NCBI RefSeq assembly: GCF_051148895.1
Contig: NZ_CP154625.1
Coordinates: 682,001 to 746,000, forward strand
Length of the DNA: 64,000 nt
Reading direction: 5' to 3'
From: Terrisporobacter vanillatitrophus
Lineage (GTDB): Bacteria; Bacillota; Clostridia; Peptostreptococcales; Peptostreptococcaceae
Made by a program: the position numbers and the translations under genes. Shown piece by piece: positions 25,312 through 34,460 of the stretch; within the stretch, counting starts at the first letter, position 1; the number at the start of each line of letters is the position of its first letter. The notes under the pieces are model-generated. The model saw nothing but the letters and a program-made list of their open reading frames with translations, was not told where the DNA came from and made no database searches.

Positions 25312-25368
25312 ATTAAGTGTAAAATTATTCAAAATGATAGTAAGTACTACAGGAGAAGGGAGCAAATT

Positions 25369-26688
25369 ATGAGTAATGAAAGACAAAAGGGTAATGCATT
25401 TGCATTATTACCATTAGGTGTATTTTTAGTTTTATTTATTGGAAGTGGAATTATAAGTGGAGATTTTTATAAAATGCCTACTTTAGTAGCCTTTATAATT
25501 TCAACAGCAGTAGCATTTTTATTTAATAGAAAAGCTGATTTTAATCAGAAGATGGAAGTGTTTTGTAAAGGTGGAGGAAATAAAGATATTATTTTAATGC
25601 TTATAATATTCTTATTTGCAGGAGCTTTCAGCGGTGTATCAAAAGCTATGGGTGGAGCTGATTCGGTAGTAAACTTAGGTTTATCAGTAATGCCAGCTAA
25701 CTTATTAATTACAGGATTATTTGTTATAGGCTGCTTTATATCTATATCAATGGGAACATCTGTGGGAACTATAGCTGCAATAGGTCCAATAGGTGTAGCA
25801 GTTGCTTCAAAAACTGGAATTCCAGTAGCCTTAGTTTTAGGTGCAGTAGTAGGTGGAGCAATGTTTGGAGATAACTTGTCGATGATATCTGACACAACAA
25901 TTGCAGCTACTAGAACACAAGGTTGTGAAATGAGAGATAAGTTTAAGGTTAACATTTTAATAGTATTGCCAGCCGCTATAATTACTATAATATTATTAAC
26001 TGTAATGAGCAGAGGTGCTGTAAGTGTATCAAATGAGACATATAACTATGAATTAATAAAAGTTTTACCATATTTATTTGTACTTATTGGTGCAGTTATT
26101 GGAGCAAATGTATTTTTACTTCTTGGTGGAGGGGTAATATTTGCAGGAACTGTAGGAATAATAACAGGTTCTCTAGACTTATTTGGAGTAATAGCAGCTG
26201 TATCAGAAGGAATGGCGGGAATGTTTGAACTTTGTATGATATCTGTTGTAGTTGGAGGTATGGTTGAGCTTATTAAGTTTAATGGAGGAATAGATTTTGT
26301 ACTTGACTTTATACAAAGCAGAATTAAAAATAAAAAAGGTGCTGAATTTGGGATAGCAGCACTAGTTAGTATTGTAGACTTATGTACTGCAAACAACACT
26401 ATAGCTATAGTAATGGCTGGGCCAATCGCTAAAAATATAGCAGATGAATATGAAATAGATTCAAGAAAGTCGGCTAGTATATTGGATATATTTTCATCAG
26501 TATGGCAAGGAATAATTCCTTACGGAGCACAATTATTAACTGCGGCAGGTTTAGCTGGAATATCACCATTTGCAATAATTGGGTACTTACATTATCCAAT
26601 ATTAATGTTTGTATGTGGAATAGTTGCTATAGGATTTGGACTTCCTAGAGTTAAAAGTAATAAAGGAAAATTAGAAAAGGTAGCATAG
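25369..26688 (+). CDS. metT: NhaC-family transporter under SAM riboswitch (MetT-like methionine permease)
   Basis: A 439-residue integral membrane protein of the NhaC Na+/H+ antiporter superfamily with about 11 helices; conserved patches include SMGTSVGTIAAIGPIG and GAVVGGAMFGDNLSMISDTTIAA. In Firmicutes, NhaC-family genes under an S-box have been proposed by comparative genomics to be methionine transporters (MetT). The riboswitch here is the main reason for that call; the protein family alone would say Na+/H+ antiporter. GAGAAGGGAG precedes ATG 25369. Single gene with its own terminator. Confidence 0.82.
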   Translation: MSNERQKGNAFALLPLGVFLVLFIGSGIISGDFYKMPTLVAFIISTAVAFLFNRKADFNQKMEVFCKGGGNKDIILMLIIFLFAGAFSGVSKAMGGADSVVNLGLSVMPANLLITGLFVIGCFISISMGTSVGTIAAIGPIGVAVASKTGIPVALVLGAVVGGAMFGDNLSMISDTTIAATRTQGCEMRDKFKVNILIVLPAAIITIILLTVMSRGAVSVSNETYNYELIKVLPYLFVLIGAVIGANVFLLLGGGVIFAGTVGIITGSLDLFGVIAAVSEGMAGMFELCMISVVVGGMVELIKFNGGIDFVLDFIQSRIKNKKGAEFGIAALVSIVDLCTANNTIAIVMAGPIAKNIADEYEIDSRKSASILDIFSSVWQGIIPYGAQLLTAAGLAGISPFAIIGYLHYPILMFVCGIVAIGFGLPRVKSNKGKLEKVA

Positions 26689-26703
26689 CTAAATACCTAT
26701 TAT

Positions 26704-26740
26704 AAAAAAGTTATCTAAAATATTTTAGATAACTTTTTTT
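26704..26740 (+). terminator. Terminator of the MetT-like gene
   Basis: AAAAAAGTTATCTAAAA / TTTTAGATAACTTTTTTT, near-perfect 17-bp arms. Confidence 0.92.
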
Positions 26741-26888
26741 AATTTTGGCAATTGTTCATATGTGAAATGGAGTAGCCAAAGAGATTTAAGAAACATAAGT
26801 TTTTTGTTTTTTGAAAAATTTGTAATTTTATTACAAAATGGTAAGTATAAAATTATGAGTCTAAGTCATACTTTATATGGTATACTAG

Positions 26889-26920
26889 AAAAAGGCCTAA
26901 ACATTAATTAGGTTTTTTTT
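26889..26920 (+). terminator. Terminator-like hairpin in the uppP leader
   Basis: CCTAA / TTAGG inner stem extended by AAAA and TTTTTTTT flanks, only 35 bases before uppP. It may attenuate uppP or end a short upstream transcript. Confidence 0.5.
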
Positions 26921-26954
26921 ATTCAAACAAAGAAAATATAAATGAGGTGAAAAC

Positions 26955-27782
26955 ATGGAATGGATAGAAGTATTTAAAGCCATTATATTGGGTATTATTG
27001 AAGGAATTACAGAATGGCTTCCAGTAAGTAGTACAGGCCACATGATATTAGTCGATGAATTTCTACAATTAGGTATGTCGCCAGCTTTCAAAGAAATGTT
27101 TTTTGTAGTTATACAGTTAGGTGCGATAATGGCTGTTGTAATTTTATATTGGAAAAAGATTTTTCCTTTTAATTTTGATAGAAAACCATTTGTACAAAAA
27201 GACATAATTATTATGTGGATTAAAATAGTAATTGCTTGTATTCCAGCAGCAGTAATTGGACTACTATGGGATGATCAAATAAATGCACTATTTTATAATT
27301 TCCAAACAGTAGCTACTATGCTTATTATATTTGGTATTTTATTTATAGTAGTTGAAAATCACAACAAGGGTAAAAGACCTAAAGTTACAAATATGAATCA
27401 ACTTACATATAAAATGGCTATAGTCATAGGATTATTCCAATTAATAGCTGCAGTTTTTCCAGGAACATCTCGTTCAGGAGCAACAATAGTTGGAGCATTA
27501 TTAATAGGTGTATCAAGAGAAATAGCAGCAGAATTCACATTCTTCTTAGCTATACCAGTAATGTTTGGTGCAAGTTTACTTAAGTTATTGAAATTTGGAT
27601 TTGCATTTACAAGTTTTGAATTAATTGTACTAGGTGTAGGTACTGTTGTATCATTTGTAGTATCTGTATGGGCAATCAAATTCCTTATGGGATATATTAA
27701 GAAACATGACTTTAAAGTATTTGGATGGTATAGAATAATACTGGGGATTATTTTATTAGCATACTTTTTCTTTATGATGTAA
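26955..27782 (+). CDS. uppP: Undecaprenyl-diphosphatase UppP (BacA)
   Basis: A 275-residue membrane phosphatase that removes one phosphate from undecaprenyl diphosphate, recycling the lipid carrier for peptidoglycan precursors and giving some bacitracin tolerance. The two catalytic motifs are present: IIEGITEWLPVSSTGHM near the N-terminus and PGTSRSGATIVGALL at about residues 170-184. GAGGTG lies 7 bases before ATG 26955. Seven to eight hydrophobic helices. Confidence 0.96.
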   Translation: MEWIEVFKAIILGIIEGITEWLPVSSTGHMILVDEFLQLGMSPAFKEMFFVVIQLGAIMAVVILYWKKIFPFNFDRKPFVQKDIIIMWIKIVIACIPAAVIGLLWDDQINALFYNFQTVATMLIIFGILFIVVENHNKGKRPKVTNMNQLTYKMAIVIGLFQLIAAVFPGTSRSGATIVGALLIGVSREIAAEFTFFLAIPVMFGASLLKLLKFGFAFTSFELIVLGVGTVVSFVVSVWAIKFLMGYIKKHDFKVFGWYRIILGIILLAYFFFMM

Positions 27783-27802
27783 AATAATTTGGAGTTTTAG
27801 AT

Positions 27803-27839
27803 AAAGCCATGGTAAAAATAAATTACCATGGCTTTTTTT
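27803..27839 (+). terminator. Terminator of uppP
   Basis: AAAGCCATGGTAA / TTACCATGGCTTT perfect arms, then T-run. Confidence 0.92.
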
Positions 27840-28091
27840 AGTATAGTTTGTCCATTAATAGGAACTCCAATAGGTGTTGCAATTTATGGAGGTTTAACAG
27901 GGACAGCATCGGATGTAATTGTTATGTGGTTAAGAAGTAGTGGTAGTAGTATATTTGCAGCATCATTTATTGCAAAGGTCGGAAATAATTTAATAGATAA
28001 AGTGGGGACATGTTTATTAGCTGTATTAGTAATTAAATATTTGCCATATACAATCAAAAATTCTATGAAAGATTATGTAGGAAGCAAATAA
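27840..28091 (+). pseudogene. C-terminal remnant of an ECF transporter S component
   Basis: The frame opens inside the uppP terminator, with no ribosome binding site and no usable start. The translated 84 residues (SIVCPLIGTPIGVAIYGGLT, then about 45 residues, ending VGSK) look like the last third of an energy-coupling-factor transporter substrate-binding subunit of the PF12822 kind, with the conserved IGTPI and IYGGLTG patches. The N-terminal two-thirds are absent, so this is a 5'-deleted fragment. A terminator still follows it. Confidence 0.7.
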
Positions 28092-28109
28092 TTAATAGAA
28101 AAAGATCTA

Positions 28110-28142
28110 AGTCGTCTAAAAAATATTTTAGGCGATTTTTTA
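28110..28142 (+). terminator. Terminator after the ECF remnant
   Basis: TCGTCTAAAA / TTTTAGGCGA (one T-G pair) followed by six T residues. Confidence 0.75.
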
Positions 28143-28239
28143 TTATGATTTGTCATAATAGTTTAAATATGTAAGTGTAGTTATGATTGGATAGAATTAT
28201 AGTAATAAAAAAATTATATAATAAAAATATGTAATTTCA

Positions 28240-28268
28240 TTGACACGGAGTGTATTTTCATTTAGTAT
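28240..28268 (+). promoter_or_regulatory. Promoter of glmS
   Basis: TTGACA (28240-28245), 17-bp spacer, TAGTAT (28263-28268), about 125 bases before the ribozyme. Confidence 0.65.
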
Positions 28269-28394
28269 CATATTTATGATATAAATTATATATATATTGT
28301 TTTATGAAACAGTATATAGTATGAAAATAATTGTATCAATCATTGTTAAAATGGTAACAATGATTTTAAAAGAGTAAGGTCAAAATAAATATAT

Positions 28395-28550
28395 AGCGCC
28401 AGGACTTAAAATTATACTTTTAAGTTGACGAGGACAGAGTTAATCGAAATTATCGGCGGATGCTCTGCGGTGTATTTACCATCGAAGAATCTTTTTAAAT
28501 AACTGAAGTGATTCAGTGGACAAAGAAAGATTTGAGTAAATAATAGACCA
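28395..28550 (+). ncRNA. glmS ribozyme-riboswitch
   Basis: The conserved core is clear: AGCGCCAGGACTTAAA, GTTGACGAGGACAGAGTT, ATCGGCGGATGCTCTGCGG, then the ACCATCGAAGAATC and AAAGAAAGATTTGAGTAA segments. Self-cleavage is expected between A28395 and G28396 when glucosamine-6-phosphate binds, destabilising the glmS mRNA. The 3' boundary is approximate. It lies directly upstream of glmS, as in other Firmicutes. Confidence 0.95.
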
Positions 28551-28595
28551 AACTCTTAAAATATACTAATAATAAATTTTAAGGAGGTCACGCAA

Positions 28596-30422
28596 ATGTG
28601 TGGAATAGTTGGATATTTAGGAAAAAGACAATCAACAGAAGTTCTAATAGAAGGACTTTCTAAATTAGAGTACAGAGGGTATGACTCTGCAGGGGTTGCA
28701 GTAAATACTGGAGATGAATTATCAATTAGAAAATTCAAAGGAAGATTACAAATATTGGCAGATGATTTACAAGCTAACCCAATACATGGGGGATTAGGAA
28801 TAGGGCATACTAGATGGGCTACTCATGGTGAACCATCAGATGCGAACTCACATCCTCATTTTAATAAGGATAAATCAATAGCTGTAGTTCATAATGGTAT
28901 AATAGAAAATTATATCGAATTAAGGGAAGAATTACAAGCAGAAGGTTATGTATTTTTATCTCAAACAGATACAGAAGTAGTTGCTCACTTGCTTGATAAA
29001 TTCTATGAAGGAAACTTATTAGATGCTGTTTATAAAGCAACTTCTAAATTAAGAGGAGCATATGCTTTAGGTGTGGTTTGCAAAGATAACAACAATGAAT
29101 TAGTAGCTGTAAGAAAAGATAGTCCATTAGTTGTAGGTTTAGGAGAAGGAGAAAATTTCATAGCATCAGATATACCTGCAATATTAAAATATACTAAAAA
29201 TGTTTACTTCTTAGAAAATGGTGAATATGTTCACATGGTTGGAGATAAAGTAACTATATTGAATGAAAAGAGAGACGTAGTAAACAAAGAAGTAAGTAAA
29301 ATAACTTGGGACGTGGAAGCTGCATCAAAAGGTGGATATGATTTCTTTATGTTAAAAGAAATCTATGAACAACCAACTGCAGTTAGAGATACATTAGTAA
29401 GAAGATTAGATGAGAATGGAATAATCCATTTAGATGATATAAAAATGACTAAAGAAGATTTAGAAAAAATTAATAAAGTATATATTGTAGCTTGTGGTAC
29501 TGCTTATAATGCAGGATTAATAGGTAAGTATGCGTTAGAGACGTTTGCTAAAATACCAGTAACAGTAGATATAGCATCAGAGTTTAGATATTCAAATCCA
29601 TTTATAGATGAAAATACTTTAGTAATACTAGCTAGTCAATCTGGGGAAACTGCAGATACATTAGCTGCACTTAGAGAATCAAAGGAAAGAGGAGCAAGAA
29701 TTCTTTCTGTAACTAATGTTGTGGGGTCTTCTATAGCTAGAGAATCTCATGATGTATTCTATACTTGGGCAGGACCTGAAGTAGCTGTTGCTTCAACAAA
29801 AGCATATACTACTCAATTAACTGCTTTCTACATGATAGCATTAAACTTTGCCTTAACAAAGGGAACTATAGATGAAGAATTATATCACTCAACAATAGAA
29901 AAGATAAAAGAGTTACCAGAAAAAATAGAAACAATATTAAATTGTGATGATAAATTAAAAGAAATAGCACAAACGCTAAAAGATAGTAAGGACGTATTTT
30001 ATTTAGGTAGAGGACTTGACTACTCAATAGCTATTGAAGGTTCTTTAAAAATAAAAGAAATATCTTATACTCATGCTGAAGCATTTGCTGCTGGGGAGTT
30101 AAAGCATGGTACAATAGCTTTAATTGAAGAAGGAACTCCTATTGTGGCTTTAGCTACTCAAGGTGAGTTATTCGAAAAGATGGTATCGAATATGCAAGAA
30201 GTTAAGGCGAGAGGTGCCAAAGTTATAGCAATAACTCAGGAAGGAAATACAGAAGTTGAAAAATCAGCTGATATAGTAATTTATATACCTGAAGTAGACG
30301 ATATGTTGTCAGGTATATTAAGTGTAGTGCCAACTCAATTACTTGCTTATCACGTTGCTGAGATAAGAGGATTAGATGTAGATAAGCCAAGAAATTTAGC
30401 TAAATCTGTTACAGTTGAATAA
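28596..30422 (+). CDS. glmS: Glutamine-fructose-6-phosphate aminotransferase (isomerizing) GlmS
   Basis: A 608-residue enzyme that makes glucosamine-6-phosphate from fructose-6-phosphate and glutamine, the first step to UDP-GlcNAc for the cell wall. It begins MCGIVGYLG with nucleophile Cys2 exposed after Met removal; the glutaminase domain is about 1-220 (GHTRWATHG) and two SIS domains follow (CGTAYNAG...ASQSGETADT and LGRGLDYSIAIEGSLK), ending in the conserved DKPRNLAKSVTVE. AAGGAGG precedes ATG 28596. Feedback is through the upstream ribozyme. Confidence 0.98.
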   Translation: MCGIVGYLGKRQSTEVLIEGLSKLEYRGYDSAGVAVNTGDELSIRKFKGRLQILADDLQANPIHGGLGIGHTRWATHGEPSDANSHPHFNKDKSIAVVHNGIIENYIELREELQAEGYVFLSQTDTEVVAHLLDKFYEGNLLDAVYKATSKLRGAYALGVVCKDNNNELVAVRKDSPLVVGLGEGENFIASDIPAILKYTKNVYFLENGEYVHMVGDKVTILNEKRDVVNKEVSKITWDVEAASKGGYDFFMLKEIYEQPTAVRDTLVRRLDENGIIHLDDIKMTKEDLEKINKVYIVACGTAYNAGLIGKYALETFAKIPVTVDIASEFRYSNPFIDENTLVILASQSGETADTLAALRESKERGARILSVTNVVGSSIARESHDVFYTWAGPEVAVASTKAYTTQLTAFYMIALNFALTKGTIDEELYHSTIEKIKELPEKIETILNCDDKLKEIAQTLKDSKDVFYLGRGLDYSIAIEGSLKIKEISYTHAEAFAAGELKHGTIALIEEGTPIVALATQGELFEKMVSNMQEVKARGAKVIAITQEGNTEVEKSADIVIYIPEVDDMLSGILSVVPTQLLAYHVAEIRGLDVDKPRNLAKSVTVE

Positions 30423-30440
30423 TAATAATATTTAATATAT

Positions 30441-30494
30441 AAGGTATTGTTACTTAGTGTTTTTAAACATTTTAAAGTAACAATACCTTTTTTT
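30441..30494 (+). terminator. Terminator of glmS
   Basis: AAGGTATTGTTACTT / AAAGTAACAATACCTT arms, then seven T residues. Confidence 0.92.
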
Positions 30495-30504
30495 ATTGTT
30501 AAAA

Positions 30505-30524
30505 TGTCACTAATTTAAGTGACA
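30505..30524. promoter_or_regulatory. Candidate MtlR operator upstream of mtlA
   Basis: Perfect dyad TGTCACT-AATTTA-AGTGACA, centred about 65 bases before the expected transcription start, a place suited to an activator. The same TGTCACT-N6-AGTGACA occurs at 32181-32200 in front of mtlR. It resembles the TTGNCACA-type MtlR boxes of Bacillus, with a slightly longer centre. Confidence 0.6.
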
Positions 30525-30543
30525 AGAAAAGGATTTCTTTGAG

Positions 30544-30573
30544 TTGTTCTAATTAATATTTTTAATGTATTAT
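30544..30573 (+). promoter_or_regulatory. Promoter of mtlA
   Basis: TTGTTC (30544-30549), 18-bp spacer, TATTAT (30568-30573); the weak -35 fits a need for activation. Confidence 0.55.
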
Positions 30574-30628
30574 TAAAGATGTAAGGAACAGCGATTATTA
30601 ATTTAATATAAATAGGGGAGGTAAAGAG

Positions 30629-32059
30629 ATGAGTAAAGATACGACGATACAAAGTAAAGGTTCATTAAAAAATTCAGTGCAATCAGTAGGGAAATTTCTA
30701 AGTGGAATGGTAATGCCAAATATAGGAGCATTCATAGCTTGGGGATTCATAACAGCATTATTTATAGGAACAGGATGGTTACCAAATGAAAGATTAGCAA
30801 CAATGGTTGATCCAATTCTTAAATATTTATTACCTGTATTAATCGGATATACAGGTGGTAAAGCAGTAGCTGGAGATAGAGGTGCAGTAATAGGTGCTAT
30901 AGCAACTATGGGTGTAATTATTGGTTCAGATATACCAATGTTAATAGGTGCAATGATAATGGGACCATTTGCAGGATGGGTAATTAAGAAATTTGATAAA
31001 TTAGTAGAAGGAAAAATACCTACAGGATTTGAAATGTTAGTAAATAATTTCTCAATCGGTATAATAGGTATGATAATAGCAATTATAGCTTTTTATGGTG
31101 TAGGACCAGCAATAGTAGCATTAACTTCTATACTTGAAGCAGGAGTAAAATTTTTAGTTAGCAAAGGATTATTACCTTTACTATCAATATTCATTGAGCC
31201 TGGTAAAGTATTATTCTTAAATAATGCTATAAACCACGGAATATTAGGACCTATAGGAATGGCTGAAGCTAAAGAAGCTGGTAAATCTATAATGTTCTTA
31301 TTAGAAGCTAACCCAGGACCAGGATTAGGTGTATTATTAGCTTATTGGTTATTTGGAAAAGGATTAAGTAAAGAATCAGCTCCTGGAGCTATAATTATAC
31401 ATTTCTTTGGAGGAATACATGAAATATACTTCCCATATATACTAATGAATCCAATATTAATATTGGCAGTAATGGCTGGAGGAGCAGCGGGAGTATTAAC
31501 TTTATCAGTATTACATGCTGGGTTAGTAGCAGCTCCATCACCAGGAAGTATATTTGCAATATTAGCTTTAGCACCAAAAGGTGGATTATTACCAGTAATA
31601 GCTGGTGTGGTAGCGGCAACAGCAGTATCATTCTTAGTAGCATCTCCAATAGTGAAAAAAGCATCAGCAAAAGAAGGAGATAGTTTAGAAGAAGCTCAAG
31701 CTCAAATGAAATCAATGAAAAATGAAGCTAAAGGAATAAAAGAAGAAGTATCAGAAGATAAAAAAGAAGATATAAGAAAAATAGTATTTGCTTGTGATGC
31801 AGGTATGGGATCAAGTGCTATGGGTGCATCAAGATTTAAAAATAGAGTAAAAGGCTTAGGTTTAGAGCTTGAAATAATAAATACGTCAGTTGATAATATT
31901 CCAGATGATACAGATATAGCAGTTACTCATGCCAATTTGGTAGAAAGAGTAACAGGAGACTTCGAAGTAATAGCTATACACAACTTCTTAAAAGACCCAA
32001 TGCTAGATGAACTATTTAATAGATTAGAAGAGAAAAGTAAAACTACAGTATCAGTATAA
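30629..32059 (+). CDS. mtlA: PTS mannitol transporter subunit IICB, MtlA
   Basis: A 476-residue membrane protein that imports mannitol and phosphorylates it to mannitol-1-phosphate. The EIIC domain covers about residues 15-345 (GKFLSGMVMPNIGAFIAWGF; GGIHEIYFPY carries the sugar-site GGxHE motif), and the EIIB domain about 385-476 with the phosphorylated Cys in VFACDAGMGSSAMG. EIIA is not fused; it is encoded by mtlF in the same operon. GGGGAGG precedes ATG 30629. Confidence 0.97.
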   Translation: MSKDTTIQSKGSLKNSVQSVGKFLSGMVMPNIGAFIAWGFITALFIGTGWLPNERLATMVDPILKYLLPVLIGYTGGKAVAGDRGAVIGAIATMGVIIGSDIPMLIGAMIMGPFAGWVIKKFDKLVEGKIPTGFEMLVNNFSIGIIGMIIAIIAFYGVGPAIVALTSILEAGVKFLVSKGLLPLLSIFIEPGKVLFLNNAINHGILGPIGMAEAKEAGKSIMFLLEANPGPGLGVLLAYWLFGKGLSKESAPGAIIIHFFGGIHEIYFPYILMNPILILAVMAGGAAGVLTLSVLHAGLVAAPSPGSIFAILALAPKGGLLPVIAGVVAATAVSFLVASPIVKKASAKEGDSLEEAQAQMKSMKNEAKGIKEEVSEDKKEDIRKIVFACDAGMGSSAMGASRFKNRVKGLGLELEIINTSVDNIPDDTDIAVTHANLVERVTGDFEVIAIHNFLKDPMLDELFNRLEEKSKTTVSV

Positions 32060-32068
32060 ATTAACATT

Positions 32069-32103
32069 AAAGCACCATACTAAATTTTAGTATGGTGCTT
32101 TTA
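32069..32103 (+). terminator. Terminator after mtlA
   Basis: AAGCACCATACTAAA / TTTAGTATGGTGCTT perfect arms with a short T tail; probably partial, leaving mtlR-F-D at lower level. Confidence 0.8.
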
Positions 32104-32170
32104 GATAGATAATTTAATTTATATAATTGGTGTCGTAAAAAACAAAAATGTCAACTTAAATGCATGATTT

Positions 32171-32210
32171 AAAACAAAAATGTCACTATTTATAGTGACA
32201 TTTTTGTTTT
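32171..32210. repeat. 40-bp perfect palindrome with MtlR-type operator core, before mtlR
   Basis: Arms of 18 bp (AAAACAAAAATGTCACTA and its exact complement) flank TTTA. The core TGTCACT-N6-AGTGACA is the same as the site before mtlA. Half-sites with the same ACAAAAATGTCA flank are at about 32142-32153, and AAAATGTCACTAA recurs at about 32274. It can also fold as a terminator hairpin ending in TTTTTGTTTT, so it may act on both DNA and RNA. Confidence 0.65.
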
Positions 32211-32298
32211 AAATATAGGTTGATACTTGTATTTAACTTTGATAAACTTGAACTATAAAAGTCAACAAAATAAAAATGTCACTAATTGAGGAATGTTT

Positions 32299-34428
32299 AT
32301 GGGAATAAAAAAAATTACTTCTAGGCAAAAAGATATTATACAAATGATTGCTGAAAATAATTCAGACAAAGCAATAACTGTATCTCAAATTGCAAGTAAA
32401 CTTGATTTGAGTACAAGAACAGTTTTGAGAGATATGTGCAGTATAGAAAACTGGTTAGATGAAAATGACTTTCGATTTATTAAAAAACCAGGAATTGGCT
32501 TAATGCTAAATGAAAACTTAGAAAATAAAAAATATATAATAGAATTATTACACGAAGAGGGTGTATCAAAGGAATACTCAAAAAAAGAAAGAAAAATTTT
32601 AATATTATCTAAGCTTTTAACATCTAAAGAGCCATTAAAGTCTTATTATTTTATAAAACTATTAAAAATATCAGAAGGAACATTAAATAATGATTTCGCA
32701 ATAGTATCTGATTGGCTAAATGAATTTAATATAAAATTAGTGAAAAAACAAGGTTTTGGTTGTTATCTTGAAGGTAATGAAAAGGATTTCAGAAAAGCAT
32801 ATGTTAATTTAATATATGAGTCATGTGATGAAAAACATATTTTAAATATGGTAAGAAGTATTGGAAAAAATATAAATCCCAAGTCTACAATAGAATTTTC
32901 ATCAGAAGATAGACTGTTAAACTTAATTGATAAGTCCATAATCAAAACGGTTGAGACAACTTTAACTAAAGAAATAAAAGAATTAAATCTTAACTTATCA
33001 GATAGTTCTTATATAGGACTAGTGGTTCATATATCTTTAGCTATACAAAGAATAAAAAATGATGAAAATATAATCATGGATAAGGATATACTTGATGAAT
33101 TACAACTTATGGAACAGTTTAAATTTGCTCAAAGAATAGGAAGTGCCATAGGTAAAGTATTTAATATAGAAATTCCAATAGATGAAATAGGATATATAAC
33201 TATGCATATAAAGGGATCTAAGTTAAGATTGTCAAGTAAGAACAATACTTTTGAACTTGATGATGTGGAGATAAGGAGTATTGCTAAAAAGCTTATTAAG
33301 CTAGCAGAAATTGAACTTGATATTCCACTTGAGAAGGATGAAAAATTATTAAATGACTTAACCAATCATCTAGGTCCGTCATTATGTAGAATGAAGATGG
33401 ATATGGTAATAAGAAATCCAATACTAGATCAAATTAAATCAGAATATTATGAAAGTTTCAAAGGTATAGAGAAAATTACATCATTCATTAAAGATATGAT
33501 GGATATAAAAGAAATTCCAGAATCAGAAATTGCATATATAGTTATGCATTTTGAATCTGCCATGGAAAGAAGTTTATTAATAGAAACTAATATTAATGCT
33601 GTAATTTCTTGTCCAACAGGCATAGGAACATCTAGATTTCTTCAGACAAAGTTAGAAAAGAAATATCCTAACCTGAATGTTCTAGATACTATTTCATCAT
33701 TAAAAATAGATGAAAATTATCTGAAACATAAAAATGTAGATATAATAATTTCAACAGTTGAACTAAATACCAATGTAGATTATATATCCATATCACCATT
33801 TTTAAATTATGAAGATGAAAAAATAATAAAAAAAGAAATTTTAAGAATAGCAAAAGAAAAAATTACTAAATCTAAAAAAGAAGAAGAAGTAGTTATTGAA
33901 GAGAAAAATTCCACATATCAAGAAGAAATGTTTAAACTTATGAATATAGGAAAAGAAGGAATTGAATATTTACAAGATATAAAGTATATAGAAAGCTCAA
34001 AGTGTGCAAGTTTGAAAGAATTAATAGAATTATCTAGTGATATATTTGGAATTACAAATGAGCATAAAGAAATCATACAAAAAGATTTACAAAAAAGAGT
34101 GAAAGTTTCTACTCCTTATGTAGATGACATAGACATGATGTTATTGCATTGTTCTACACAAGGAATTGATAGTATAAAAAGTGCTATCATTAGATTAGAA
34201 GAAGATATAGAGCTAGAGCATAATCAAATGTGCAAATATGGTTTTTTAATGTTAATCCCAGAAAATGCAAAGGATTATCAAAGACAATTATTGAGCTCTA
34301 TAAGTATGAAATTAATAGAAGATATGGAATTTGTTGAACATCTAAAGTTTTCTGAAAAAAAAGTTGTAAGTGAAAAAATTAATAATATAATTTTAGATTT
34401 CTATGAAAGCAAAATCAAATCATTATAA
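32299..34428 (+). CDS. mtlR: PRD-containing transcriptional activator MtlR
   Basis: A 709-residue mannitol operon regulator. Order: HTH domains (about 5-65 and 85-145, IASKLDLSTRTVLRDMCSIE), PRD1 and PRD2 (about 190-400), an EIIB-like domain with Cys in VISCPTGIGTSRF (about 433-445), and an EIIA-like domain at the end with the phosphorylation His in MMLLHCSTQG. PTS phosphorylation of these domains adjusts activity to mannitol and glucose supply. I chose ATG 32299, 7 bases after GAGG, over ATG 32293. The gene lies between mtlA and mtlF; the adjacent TGTCACT palindromes are its likely binding sites. Confidence 0.92.
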   Translation: MGIKKITSRQKDIIQMIAENNSDKAITVSQIASKLDLSTRTVLRDMCSIENWLDENDFRFIKKPGIGLMLNENLENKKYIIELLHEEGVSKEYSKKERKILILSKLLTSKEPLKSYYFIKLLKISEGTLNNDFAIVSDWLNEFNIKLVKKQGFGCYLEGNEKDFRKAYVNLIYESCDEKHILNMVRSIGKNINPKSTIEFSSEDRLLNLIDKSIIKTVETTLTKEIKELNLNLSDSSYIGLVVHISLAIQRIKNDENIIMDKDILDELQLMEQFKFAQRIGSAIGKVFNIEIPIDEIGYITMHIKGSKLRLSSKNNTFELDDVEIRSIAKKLIKLAEIELDIPLEKDEKLLNDLTNHLGPSLCRMKMDMVIRNPILDQIKSEYYESFKGIEKITSFIKDMMDIKEIPESEIAYIVMHFESAMERSLLIETNINAVISCPTGIGTSRFLQTKLEKKYPNLNVLDTISSLKIDENYLKHKNVDIIISTVELNTNVDYISISPFLNYEDEKIIKKEILRIAKEKITKSKKEEEVVIEEKNSTYQEEMFKLMNIGKEGIEYLQDIKYIESSKCASLKELIELSSDIFGITNEHKEIIQKDLQKRVKVSTPYVDDIDMMLLHCSTQGIDSIKSAIIRLEEDIELEHNQMCKYGFLMLIPENAKDYQRQLLSSISMKLIEDMEFVEHLKFSEKKVVSEKINNIILDFYESKIKSL

Positions 34429-34460
34429 ATATAAACAATAAATATTTGGGGGTCAAAATA

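Noticed and set aside
27828..27842. ATG in the uppP terminator as the start of a small membrane protein
   Set aside because: The codon lies in the stem of a strong terminator with no ribosome site; the frame is better read as a truncated ECF S component.
31395..31715. Leucine-rich minus-strand frame opposite mtlA
   Set aside because: Low-complexity mirror of a membrane-protein gene, with no ribosome site; the same holds for the other long antisense frames across the window.
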